Assembly: GCA_964490275.1 (NCBI GenBank)
Contig: CAZBBL010000001.1
Location: 1-38,901, forward strand
Reading direction: 5' to 3'
Source: JAGBWK01 sp964490275
GTDB taxonomy: Bacteria > Bacteroidota > Bacteroidia > Bacteroidales > Muribaculaceae
DNA: 38,901 nt
The position numbers were made by a program, and so were the translations under genes. The first letter of the stretch is position 1. Every line of letters begins with the position of its first letter. A model generated the notes under the pieces. The model saw only the letters and a list, made by a program, of their open reading frames with translations. It had not been told where the DNA came from and searched no databases. This document shows positions 1 to 8,694 of the stretch, in pieces.

Positions 1-68
1 CCTCCTCCACCTCTAACCCCTCCGTCTCCGCCCACCTTTATCCCACCCTGCCCCCATACCACGCTTAA
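1..68 (+). other. possible 3' end of an upstream gene
   Basis: This pyrimidine-rich stretch precedes the flippase gene. Two plus-strand frames are open from the left edge: one ends with TAA at 66-68, directly before the flippase ATG at 69, and one ends with TGA at 70-72, giving an ATGA overlap with it. Either fits the tight packing of the locus. The encoded residues, rich in Pro and Ser/Thr, are too few to identify a family, so coding is a guess from spacing alone. Confidence 0.25.
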
Positions 69-1703
69 ATGACAACACCGCCAAATAGCAACGACCCATC
101 CACTTCCTCATCTCACCACTCCGGCCAAGGCCCTATTGATGATGAGATGATTGTAGCATCTAAGACCGACAATGGGCGTATAGCCAAAAACACGCTATAT
201 CTATATCTGCGTATGATTGTGATGATGGTCATTAGCCTCTACACATCGCGCATTATATTGGATGCACTGGGCATTGACAACTTTGGCATCTATAGCGTTG
301 TAGGTGGCATGGTCGCAATGTTTAGTTTCATAAATGGAGCTATGGCTAACTCAACCGTACGCTTCATCACTTTTGCCATTGGAGAATGCGACCTCAATAA
401 AGCCAAAAGGGCGCTCAACTCAGCCTTGGCCATACATATAGGTATCGCTGCCATCATCGTAATAGCAGCAGAAACCATAGGCGTATGGTTTCTATACAAT
501 GAGATGAGCATCCCGGATGGCAAAATTGACAGCGCTTTTTGGGTTTTGCAGTTGAGCATTGCAGCCACAGCATTGGCAGTTATAACGCTCCCCATCAACT
601 CGTTGATTGTTGCGCACGAGAAGATGTCGGCCTATGCCTACCTATCTATAATTGATGTAGTAGCTAAATTGGTAATTGTTTACTTTCTACCATTAATGTC
701 TGAAAGCTTTCGTTTGGTAGGTTATGGGCTACTGCTTCTTGGCACACAAATCATCTACTTCATAATAAATCTAATCTACTGTAGGTCTAAATTTTCAGAA
801 TGTCGATTTGGGTTTGATTTCAAAAGAGAAAAAAAGCTCATAAAAGAGATGATTTCATTTTCGGCATGGAGCCTATTTGGCTGCATCGCATCAATAGGCT
901 GTGGGCAAGGGGTCAATATGCTGCTCAATGTTTACAGCGGCGTCGTGGCAAATGCAGCACGATCAATAGCATTTCAGGTGCAAGGAGCAGTATCAAAGTT
1001 TTCCGGTGGGTTCCAAACCGCCGTTACGCCACAGATTATCAAGAGCTATGCGCAACAGCGTTTTGAATATATGCACAAGTTAATATGCTCGAGCGCCAAG
1101 ATGTCATACTATTTGATGTTCATATTGTCACTACCAATTATGCTGTTGATGGACGACATATTGTCGCTGTGGCTCGTAGAAACGCCACAAGGCACCTTGA
1201 TATTTGTCAAGATTATCATGATTACGTCTTTGATTGACGTACTTTCGGGCCCAATAATGAAGAGCGTCGATGCCAGCGGTCGCATAAAGAAATACCACCT
1301 ATATGTAGGTGGCTTCTTAATATTGGTATTTCCAACATCATGGTTTATACTGAGTTTGGGAGCTGAGTCATATTCAGTGTTTATAGTTCAATTGGTATTC
1401 TCGTCGTTGGCTTTATTCCTACGGTTAAGAATCAGCCAAGAGCTAACCAGGCTTACAATAAAAATGTTTGTAAAGCAGGTGATTGTCCCAATTCTGAGGG
1501 TGAGTATTCCAGCCGGTATATGCGGATTTTTCATCGCAGAGTTGCCCATAAACAACGCGTTGCTAAAGGTAATTATTTGTACATTGATTACGATCATATC
1601 AACCGGTATAATCACATGGCATTTAGGTATGGAGACATACGAGCGTAATGTCATTCTCGACCGATTCAAATTTTTAAGACGCATCATACCATGCACAAAA
1701 TAA
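69..1703 (+). CDS. Wzx-type polysaccharide flippase
   Basis: Predicted multi-spanning inner-membrane flippase (MOP/MATE superfamily, polysaccharide biosynthesis type) that would move lipid-linked oligosaccharide repeat units to the periplasmic face. The 544 residues hold about a dozen hydrophobic segments after a hydrophilic Ser/Thr-rich leader of about 38 residues. The first membrane segment region contains NTLYLYLRMIVMMVISLYTSR followed by GIYSVVGGMVAMF, a pattern seen in Bacteroidales lipopolysaccharide biosynthesis flippases. The ATG at 69 follows a TAA at 66-68, but the long leader leaves room for a later start, such as the ATG at residue 27. The stop lies 13 bases inside the next gene, so the two are probably translated together. 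The broad class is secure; the substrate cannot be read from sequence. Confidence 0.88.
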   Translation: MTTPPNSNDPSTSSSHHSGQGPIDDEMIVASKTDNGRIAKNTLYLYLRMIVMMVISLYTSRIILDALGIDNFGIYSVVGGMVAMFSFINGAMANSTVRFITFAIGECDLNKAKRALNSALAIHIGIAAIIVIAAETIGVWFLYNEMSIPDGKIDSAFWVLQLSIAATALAVITLPINSLIVAHEKMSAYAYLSIIDVVAKLVIVYFLPLMSESFRLVGYGLLLLGTQIIYFIINLIYCRSKFSECRFGFDFKREKKLIKEMISFSAWSLFGCIASIGCGQGVNMLLNVYSGVVANAARSIAFQVQGAVSKFSGGFQTAVTPQIIKSYAQQRFEYMHKLICSSAKMSYYLMFILSLPIMLLMDDILSLWLVETPQGTLIFVKIIMITSLIDVLSGPIMKSVDASGRIKKYHLYVGGFLILVFPTSWFILSLGAESYSVFIVQLVFSSLALFLRLRISQELTRLTIKMFVKQVIVPILRVSIPAGICGFFIAELPINNALLKVIICTLITIISTGIITWHLGMETYERNVILDRFKFLRRIIPCTK

Positions 1704-3721
1704 AGAGCGTCATCTTAGCATTGCTTATTTCGGCTACTTCTGCCGTTGCAGCTGATTTTGTTGTTGTAGGCAATCCCGGCAATAAACCGGCAAAATGTGG
1801 CTACGGTAGCGTAGCTTACAAATACGAAATCGGCCAATGCGAGGTTAGCAATGAACTTTATTGTGAATTTCTCAATAATGTTGCTGTCAACGGCGACCCA
1901 TACAAGCTCTATTCACCACTAATGCAAGACCATTTTTTGGGCGGAATTGAGCGCATAGTCACATCTGATGGGTATCGCTACCGCATCAAAACAGGCTACG
2001 GCAATAAAGCCGTCGGAGGAGTTACATGGCAAAGCGCTGCCCGTCTCTGCAATTGGCTACACTACAATTCAGACAAAATAGAATCTGGCGAACCATACAC
2101 AAATTTTCGAACTCAGACTGAAGGCACAGCGACCATCGGAGCCTACGATACCTCAAAAACTGCCGTCAAGCGCAATAAAGGTGCAAAATATTTCTTACCG
2201 ACCAAAGATGAATGGCTTAAAGCCGCTTTTTTCAACGGCAAAGAATGGGTTTCCGACAAAATCGCATCAGGAGCCAATATATATTCGACCAAAACCGGTT
2301 GGGGATGTCCATTCCCACACGTAAAAGAGTGTGGTAAACAAACCGAAAAAACTCATTACGGCACATACGACCAACAGGGCAATATGGCCGAATGGGTTGA
2401 AGACAACGACAACAGTCGCAAATTAGCGCTCGGTGGCAGCATGATACGTCCGGCAAAATATGCCGAAGCAGGGCATCAAGAAGGAGATTTCCCCGACAAA
2501 TCCATCATCAGCTTCGGTCTACGCCTGGGGCGCACAGCAGATAGTACAGCGCGCAAAACTCTTAGCATTCAACCGACGACCTCAAACAAGGCAGATATAG
2601 ATAGGAATAAACCAACTGAATATGTGCTCATCGGCGACGCAGGCAATCAAGGCGACATCGTCAATCAAAACTATGGTCACGTCAACTACGAATTTTACAT
2701 TTCACGCACCGAGCTATCCAATGCTCAATATTGCCAATTTCTCAACGCCATAGCATCGAAGTCAGACCCCAACGGGCTCTATGATTCAAACATGTCGACA
2801 TCGGTGCTCGGTGGCATTGACCGCACTAAGCGAGCCAACGGTTTTACCTATACTGTCAAAGACGGATTTGAGCGTCTCCCGGTTGTCTATATTGACTATT
2901 TTGACATAGCTCGATACTGCAATTGGCTACACTATGGGAAGCCCACCGGCGAGCAACGACTCGGCACAACCGAAGGTTCAGCCGAACAAGGAGCCTACGA
3001 CACTACCGACTTTGCGGCAGTAGCTAAAGGAGAGAAGCCTGCCAACGACAATCTCTGCCGGCGAAATAGCGGTGCTAAATATTGGATTCCCAACCGCGAC
3101 GAATGGTATAAAGCGGCCTACTACGACCCCGAGAAACTTGGCAACAGACCATACCATGACTACCCTACTCGCTCATCGGAACGGCCAGGCCAAGACCAAG
3201 CCAACTATATGGTCGACGACCATCTTGCCATCCCGGGCAAATACTTAGCTCCGGTCGACAGTTTTGCTAATGCGCCATCATATTACGGCACGCTGCAACA
3301 AGGTGGCAATGTATGGGAATTTATCGAAGATTGGCAATACGATGGAGTCGGCACACTTGCTTTACGTGGAGGCAGTTTCTCATACACTGAATATGGATTG
3401 AATGCACTCAACGAAGACCCTGCCGGCATTGGCGAAAGCTCCCATCTTTTTGGCGCTCGCATTGCTCACGCAGTTGATAGCAATGGGTATCAGCCTATTG
3501 CCGATGCGTTCACCGACAAGCTTACTTCCGACATCAAGCAGCTAAGCGACAAAAAGCTATTGATGATATTTGGGCTAATACTACTATTAGCCACAGTCGG
3601 TATTATTTTTATTTTTTCAAGAATTTACAAATTTATATGCTCAAATATATCAAGAAAATCAGAGCCAAAATTGCCATCAAGCGAAAGCTCCGACAAATCG
3701 ATTGCGACTATCGACAAATAG
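1691..3721 (+). CDS. exported protein with two FGE/SUMF1-like domains
   Basis: Signal peptide (about residues 1-20, ending SATSAVA), then two formylglycine-generating-enzyme-like domains (about 22-285 and 310-605), then one membrane segment (about 624-645) and a short basic, Ser-rich tail. Family signatures occur in both halves: CNWLHY, an L/IPxxDEWxKAA segment, GAYDT, G-N-M/V-x-E-W/F and (R)GGS near the end of each domain. Catalytic FGEs carry two cysteines just after the RGGS-type motif; neither half has one there, so I infer a binding or structural role instead of formylglycine formation. It would be anchored in the inner membrane and face the periplasm. It sits between flippase and pyruvyl transferase and overlaps both, so it is likely part of the polysaccharide machinery. 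Its exact role is unknown. Confidence 0.8.
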   Translation: MHKIKSVILALLISATSAVAADFVVVGNPGNKPAKCGYGSVAYKYEIGQCEVSNELYCEFLNNVAVNGDPYKLYSPLMQDHFLGGIERIVTSDGYRYRIKTGYGNKAVGGVTWQSAARLCNWLHYNSDKIESGEPYTNFRTQTEGTATIGAYDTSKTAVKRNKGAKYFLPTKDEWLKAAFFNGKEWVSDKIASGANIYSTKTGWGCPFPHVKECGKQTEKTHYGTYDQQGNMAEWVEDNDNSRKLALGGSMIRPAKYAEAGHQEGDFPDKSIISFGLRLGRTADSTARKTLSIQPTTSNKADIDRNKPTEYVLIGDAGNQGDIVNQNYGHVNYEFYISRTELSNAQYCQFLNAIASKSDPNGLYDSNMSTSVLGGIDRTKRANGFTYTVKDGFERLPVVYIDYFDIARYCNWLHYGKPTGEQRLGTTEGSAEQGAYDTTDFAAVAKGEKPANDNLCRRNSGAKYWIPNRDEWYKAAYYDPEKLGNRPYHDYPTRSSERPGQDQANYMVDDHLAIPGKYLAPVDSFANAPSYYGTLQQGGNVWEFIEDWQYDGVGTLALRGGSFSYTEYGLNALNEDPAGIGESSHLFGARIAHAVDSNGYQPIADAFTDKLTSDIKQLSDKKLLMIFGLILLLATVGIIFIFSRIYKFICSNISRKSEPKLPSSESSDKSIATIDK

Positions 3722-4911
3722 TAGCGTCGGGAGTAAGGTCAGACGCTGATCAACGACGGCTACTTTTGGTGCCATGCGATTTAGAGGCGATTGGTGGCTC
3801 ACGCGGCGATGAAGCAATGATTTTCAGCGTAATACAGCATTTTCGCGAGATATATCCCAATATACCGGTCACGATTTTATCGGCTACTGAACACGGTTGC
3901 CAATATGTTGAGCAATTGCCATTGACCGATATTAGCAGCTACTATAACAGCCAATTCACCAACGATATAAGGCCTATAGCTAAGGTAATAACAGAGACTA
4001 ATCCAAGCCACGCTGTAGTGCTCGGAGCCGACTGCATGGACGGCCACTACTCTCCTATAGCCAGCGCAATTTTGCTCTACAGCCACCGTCTGCTCACTGC
4101 TGCCGGAGTTGATTCAATTCTTACCGGATTTAGCTTCAACACCCATCCTAATCGACAAATTTGTCGTATGTTTAACGACGGCACAACAACATACTGCCTC
4201 CGCGACCCCGAGTCGCTTCGCCGCTTCTTGATAGCCACAAAAGCCCCGGCTCGGCTCACTGCCGACGTAGCTTTTATGCTCTACCCGGTTGAGACACCGC
4301 GAGTAAGCCAACTAACAGAGACCATCAACGCTATACGAAACGAGCGCCATGGAGCCATATTTATCGGATTCAACTACCACTCGATGTTTTCATCGAGTGG
4401 CTTGATTGGCGACAACGGCTCAACCATCAACGCAATCGCTGACAACTTTAAGGTCTTATTAGAGGCCAATTCGAAGGTAAACATCATAATGATACCCCAC
4501 GACGACCGTCCCCGCCTGACCGACCTCAACACCCTGCGCCCAATCTATCAAAAACTTATTGACTTTGGATTTGTTAAGCGAGTTAGGCTCATCGACGATG
4601 TTTGGCGTGCGGTAGAAATAAAAGCGTTGTGTCGGCAGCTCGACGGTGTAATAAGCGGGCGTATGCACCTTGCTATAGCCGCCATGGGCATGACCACTCC
4701 GGTCTTTACAATCACTTATCAAGGCAAATTTGCCGGGCTCTACCAACATTTTGGCTATCCTTGCCAATGGATGAGTACACCTGAGAACTTTCTTCAGCCG
4801 ACATCTGCCAAAACAATGATTTCATTTGTCGATAACACTGGCAACTTGAAATCAATACTTGCAAACCGACTTAGCGCCGTAGAGTCGCTGTCAAAATCTA
4901 CATTTCTATGA
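3637..4911 (+). CDS. polysaccharide pyruvyl transferase family protein
   Basis: Member of the CsaB/WcaK-like family, which adds pyruvate ketals from phosphoenolpyruvate to sugars of surface glycans. The N-terminal fold motif reads GGSRGDEAM (residues 53-61), and the late family motif SGRMHLAIAAMG is near residues 340-351, followed by a segment (VFTITYQGKFAGL) typical of the family. The 424-residue length is normal for this group. The ATG at 3637 lies 85 bases inside the preceding gene. No later in-frame ATG precedes the GGSRGDE motif, and the basic amphipathic N-terminus looks genuine, so the long overlap is probably real. The stop overlaps the next start as ATGA. A cytoplasmic enzyme acting on the lipid-linked unit is inferred. 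Confidence 0.85.
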   Translation: MLKYIKKIRAKIAIKRKLRQIDCDYRQIVASGVRSDADQRRLLLVPCDLEAIGGSRGDEAMIFSVIQHFREIYPNIPVTILSATEHGCQYVEQLPLTDISSYYNSQFTNDIRPIAKVITETNPSHAVVLGADCMDGHYSPIASAILLYSHRLLTAAGVDSILTGFSFNTHPNRQICRMFNDGTTTYCLRDPESLRRFLIATKAPARLTADVAFMLYPVETPRVSQLTETINAIRNERHGAIFIGFNYHSMFSSSGLIGDNGSTINAIADNFKVLLEANSKVNIIMIPHDDRPRLTDLNTLRPIYQKLIDFGFVKRVRLIDDVWRAVEIKALCRQLDGVISGRMHLAIAAMGMTTPVFTITYQGKFAGLYQHFGYPCQWMSTPENFLQPTSAKTMISFVDNTGNLKSILANRLSAVESLSKSTFL

Positions 4912-6017
4912 AACGCATATTGATAGTGTCTGACTGCCCAACCCACCCCGTCATCGGAGGCAATCGCATGTGCATTTTGGAATATGCAACGATGCTCTCC
5001 AAACAAGGCTACGACGTATGGTTTATGTTGGTCGTCAATGGTGATGTAAGCGCTACCGACATCGACCTAACTCAAGCATATTGGGGCGGACGATTCCTCC
5101 GCTACGATTGCCCAACGCTACAAACCTATTGGCGCAAGATTCTCGCACGCATCAGCTCCAAATGCACCCAACAAGTTGATTTCTACTTCCCTTGGGGTCT
5201 TAATCGGTTTATCAACGACTGTCAGCGGCGCCACAACTTCGACGGCATGATTGTCAACTATATATGGCTATCAAAAGCCTCTGTGACCGACATCCCCACG
5301 AAAGCAATCTTCACACACGACGTTTTTGCATATCGCAGAGAGAAGATATCCGGCTATGCCTGGCGCTCATTTAGCGTCGCTGAGGAAGCCAAAGCCATTC
5401 GTCGCTTCAGCAACATCCTCGCTATTCAAGACAACGAATCGACCTACTACTCCTACCTCGCACCGCGAAGCCGTATCGCCACAGTATATTCTTCGTTTAA
5501 CTATGTCGAGCAACCGCTCACCCATACCAAAAACATATTGTTTTTCTCGGGGGGTGGCAACCTCAACATATCGGCCATCAAGGCTTTTTGGACAAACGTA
5601 TGGCCTCGCGTCATAGCGGCCGAGCCACAAGCTCAACTGCTTATCGGAGGCAAAATCTCCGACTGTTTGACCAAGGCTGAACTACCGGCTCAAGTATCAG
5701 CCATGGGTCGCTACGATAATCCCGCCGACTTTTATGCATTGGGCGATATCGCAATCAACCCAATCACCGAAGGCACAGGTCTTAAAATCAAGACAATGGA
5801 GGCCATTGCATATGGAAAAGTAACGATAGTGACGCCACACAGTGCCGACGGCATCTACGACAAAGCCAACGCCCCTCTCGCTATTGCTAATACCGACACC
5901 GAGTTTGCCAATCTCATCATCACTAACCTGCGCAATCTCAACCGTCAAGACAACCGCAATTATATCCAATCTCTCAACCAATACATCTCCAACCAATACT
6001 CCTCAATCTTTAAATAA
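4908..6017 (+). CDS. glycosyltransferase, GT4-like
   Basis: GT-B fold glycosyltransferase of 369 residues. The N-terminal domain begins MKRILIVSDCPTHPVIGGNR, the usual nucleotide-fold strand plus glycine loop. The C-terminal nucleotide-sugar domain contains FFSGGGNLNI and the donor-binding region with NPITEGTGLKIKTMEAIAYGK, where the two glutamates (E in TEGTG and E in MEAI) match the EX7E-type motif. It starts with ATGA overlapping the previous stop. It would extend the growing repeat unit at the cytoplasmic membrane; sugar specificity is not readable. A run of six G residues occurs at 5549-5554. Confidence 0.85.
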   Translation: MKRILIVSDCPTHPVIGGNRMCILEYATMLSKQGYDVWFMLVVNGDVSATDIDLTQAYWGGRFLRYDCPTLQTYWRKILARISSKCTQQVDFYFPWGLNRFINDCQRRHNFDGMIVNYIWLSKASVTDIPTKAIFTHDVFAYRREKISGYAWRSFSVAEEAKAIRRFSNILAIQDNESTYYSYLAPRSRIATVYSSFNYVEQPLTHTKNILFFSGGGNLNISAIKAFWTNVWPRVIAAEPQAQLLIGGKISDCLTKAELPAQVSAMGRYDNPADFYALGDIAINPITEGTGLKIKTMEAIAYGKVTIVTPHSADGIYDKANAPLAIANTDTEFANLIITNLRNLNRQDNRNYIQSLNQYISNQYSSIFK

Positions 6018-6023
6018 GACCGC

Positions 6024-7076
6024 ATGGCAAAAAAAACATTAATAGTATCTCTACATATTGGAGGTGGCTGTTTTCAATATGGCAATGAGCTTTTTTCGAG
6101 GGTGACGTTTCCCCACGACATATATATTCCAAATGATGTAACAGAGCCGCTTAAAATTAGCGGGTACAAGCAACTGACATATTGGAAGAAGTCGAAACTA
6201 CTCAGAACATTGTCTCTATTGTATTTTCTTGTCCGCATTGTAGTTCTTGGGAACATCGGATATTACGACAAATTAATATTGGCCGGCTACACAACTTGGG
6301 ACTACTATATAATGAAGGCATGGCAGTTAACTCGTCGTCCATCCTACTTTGTTGTTCATGACGGCGTAATGCATACCGGCGAGAACAAAACCAAAACTCA
6401 AAATCGCTTGATTAGCACAATGCGGATGGCTACAAACCTTATTTTCTTAAGCGCATTTGTACGTGACAACCTAAAGCAGCGCTATGAAATTGACAAGCCA
6501 TATATTATTGTCCCGCACGGGTTAATCGACTATGGAGATATCGAGCCATCGTCACAAGTCAAAGTTCCCAACCTGCTCTTTGTAGGCCGTATTGGTGAAT
6601 ATAAAGGCGTTGATATACTGCTCGAAGCAATAAAAAATGTCGACAAATCGCTGTTCAATCGTTTGGTTATCGCCGGACAATGGATTTCAACCGTGCCAAA
6701 GGATATCCCTGAAAAAGTTGAAATTATCAATCAATGGCTCACCAATGACCAAATACGCGATTTTATATCACAGTCTGACGTAATGATATTCCCATACCGC
6801 GAGGCTTCACAATCGGGAGTTGCCACTTTAGCTGTCAGATATGAGAAACCATCCATTGTTTCGAATGTAGGAGCCTTAGCCGAACAATTTCCATGCGGTA
6901 GTGCAATAATTATCAACGACATATCTGCCGACAAACTTAGCTTGGCTATAGAAAATATATGTAGCGATTTATCTTTGCGCAACAAAATGCAGCAAGCCAT
7001 ACGCCAAGGTAAAAACCGTTATGAATGGGACAAAATTGCAGAACAATTCAATCTACAAATGACCGATAAACGATGA
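6024..7076 (+). CDS. glycosyltransferase, GT4-like
   Basis: GT-B glycosyltransferase of 350 residues in the polysaccharide locus. The C-terminal half has NLLFVGRIGEYKGVDILLEA, a classic GT4 donor-domain entry, and later DVMIFPYREASQSGVATLAV with a serine/glycine donor loop, followed by SNVGALAEQF. In the second EX7E position the sequence reads EASQSGVATLAV, so one expected acidic residue is replaced; some GT4 families share this. The gene looks more AT-rich than its neighbours on either side, which hints at a separate origin. It starts 6 bases after the previous stop and its stop overlaps the next start as ATGA. Confidence 0.85.
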   Translation: MAKKTLIVSLHIGGGCFQYGNELFSRVTFPHDIYIPNDVTEPLKISGYKQLTYWKKSKLLRTLSLLYFLVRIVVLGNIGYYDKLILAGYTTWDYYIMKAWQLTRRPSYFVVHDGVMHTGENKTKTQNRLISTMRMATNLIFLSAFVRDNLKQRYEIDKPYIIVPHGLIDYGDIEPSSQVKVPNLLFVGRIGEYKGVDILLEAIKNVDKSLFNRLVIAGQWISTVPKDIPEKVEIINQWLTNDQIRDFISQSDVMIFPYREASQSGVATLAVRYEKPSIVSNVGALAEQFPCGSAIIINDISADKLSLAIENICSDLSLRNKMQQAIRQGKNRYEWDKIAEQFNLQMTDKR

Positions 7077-8200
7077 AAATACTGATGTTGACAACGGGGA
7101 CATCGTTAATGGATGGCATCAACCGGCATATACTGACGATTGCACCGGCCATAAATGCTCGCAATGGCTATGAAGTAGCTGTGTGTACGGTAGAGCCTTC
7201 CGGCGAGCTCAACCAAGTCCTCATGCAACATGGCGTCAAGGTATATTCTCTTGGCTACGCCAATGGTCATCGCCCCGGCATATTGCGCAGCTACTACAAG
7301 GTGCTCCGCGACTTCTGCCCCGACATAGTACATCTCCATGTAATGGCAATTATGGAGCGCATCATCTCATCATGCTGCTTCAAACACATAAAATATGTGC
7401 AAACAATCCATGGTATCAGTGACGCAAAACCGGGCAAGCCGAGTTTTAAAAATCGAGTTGAGCAATTTATCACTCGCCACTTTCGCCTACAGATTTCGGC
7501 TCGCTGCTATATCTCAGACGGAGTGCGCCGAGCCTTGAGCCGTGGCGCGACGACCGACGCCATTGAGCAAGTATGTTACAACCCTATCAACTTTGGTGCT
7601 CTACCGCCCAAAAGTCGTCGCTTGCAACAAATTGTCGGTCTTGACCTTGGGACACCAACTATCGGCACGGCCTGTCGCATAGCGTCAGTTAAAAACCCTC
7701 AGGCGTTCACTAAGGTAATGTGCATGGTTCTCAAGGCTATGCCGTCGGCCCACGCCATCGTTATGGGCGATGGCGATGCCGATTTAATCGCTGATTGCAA
7801 GGCAATAATCGACAGTCAAGGTGTCAACGACCGTTTCCATTGGCTCGGATATCGTGCCGATGCTTCTCAGCTGGTCAACGACCTCGATTGCTTCGTAATG
7901 ACAAGTATTTCTGAAGGACTGCCGACATCTGTTCTCGAGTGTATGGCCGTAGAAACTCCGGTAGCTATGCTTCGTGGCAACGGAGGTCTGATTGATATCG
8001 ACATACTCAACCAATCGACTCCTATCGTTGCCATCGCCGACAAAGACGATCACAACGCGTTGGCCTCGCAAATCGTTGAATTGCTCAACAACCCCGAGCA
8101 AGCCCAAACGCAGGCCCGCAACGCCTATGCCGTCGGCAAAGCCAACTTCAGTCTCGAGAGCGTGGCGTCTCAACTATGTTCGCTCTATTCTCAACTCTAA
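7073..8200 (+). CDS. glycosyltransferase, GT4
   Basis: GT4 glycosyltransferase, 375 residues. It opens MKILMLTTGTSLMDGINRHI, has the acceptor-domain segment DIVHLHVMAIMER, and in the donor domain shows MGDGDADL and TSISEGLPTSVLECMAVETPV, the EX7E motif that binds the nucleotide sugar. It begins with an ATGA overlap and ends with a TAATG overlap into the next acetyltransferase, so translation is probably coupled. Its place between a GT and an acetyltransferase suggests sequential assembly and modification of one repeat unit. The specific sugar is unknown. Confidence 0.87.
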   Translation: MKILMLTTGTSLMDGINRHILTIAPAINARNGYEVAVCTVEPSGELNQVLMQHGVKVYSLGYANGHRPGILRSYYKVLRDFCPDIVHLHVMAIMERIISSCCFKHIKYVQTIHGISDAKPGKPSFKNRVEQFITRHFRLQISARCYISDGVRRALSRGATTDAIEQVCYNPINFGALPPKSRRLQQIVGLDLGTPTIGTACRIASVKNPQAFTKVMCMVLKAMPSAHAIVMGDGDADLIADCKAIIDSQGVNDRFHWLGYRADASQLVNDLDCFVMTSISEGLPTSVLECMAVETPVAMLRGNGGLIDIDILNQSTPIVAIADKDDHNALASQIVELLNNPEQAQTQARNAYAVGKANFSLESVASQLCSLYSQL

Positions 8201-8694
8201 TGAACAGCATCTCACTCTATTTCGCCAATAAAATAATCAGGCTGCTGCCTGAAACCCGATGTTTCTCGTTTAAGCGATGGCTACTACGCCGAGCCGGCGC
8301 CAATATCGGACAAAATGTGCGTATCTGCTCATCGACATTTATCACCGGAACGGGCCATCTCTCAATCGGCGACAACACGTGGGTAGGCCACAAAACCGTC
8401 ATCGTATGCTCACGTGAGATTAACATCGGCGCGAATATCGACATAGCGCCCATGGTTTATATCGGTGATGGCAGCCACATCATATCCCCCAATGGCTCGC
8501 ATATAGCCGGGGAAGGTATTTCCCGGTCTATCACCATTGAAGATGGTGCCTGGCTTTGTGCCGGGGCCAGACTTCTCCCCGGGATAACCGTCGGAAGCAA
8601 AAGCGTCGTAGGCGCCGGAGCCGTGGTCAACAAATCTATACCGGCCAACACTATTTATGCAGGTGTCCCTGCCAAATTTATCAGAAATGTTTAA
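8200..8694 (+). CDS. hexapeptide-repeat acyltransferase (left-handed beta-helix)
   Basis: Acetyltransferase of the left-handed parallel beta-helix class, about 164 residues from the preferred start. Hexapeptide-type repeats run from GANIGQNVRICSS through SIGDNTWVGHKT, NIGANIDIAPMVYIG and ITVGSKSVVGAGAVV, closing with the family tail AGVPAKFIRNV. It probably O- or N-acetylates a sugar of the repeat unit using acetyl-CoA in the cytoplasm. I chose the ATG at 8200, which overlaps the upstream TAA as TAATG; an in-frame ATG at 8176 would add eight residues inside the upstream gene. The stop overlaps the next gene by 8 bases. Confidence 0.85.
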   Translation: MNSISLYFANKIIRLLPETRCFSFKRWLLRRAGANIGQNVRICSSTFITGTGHLSIGDNTWVGHKTVIVCSREINIGANIDIAPMVYIGDGSHIISPNGSHIAGEGISRSITIEDGAWLCAGARLLPGITVGSKSVVGAGAVVNKSIPANTIYAGVPAKFIRNV

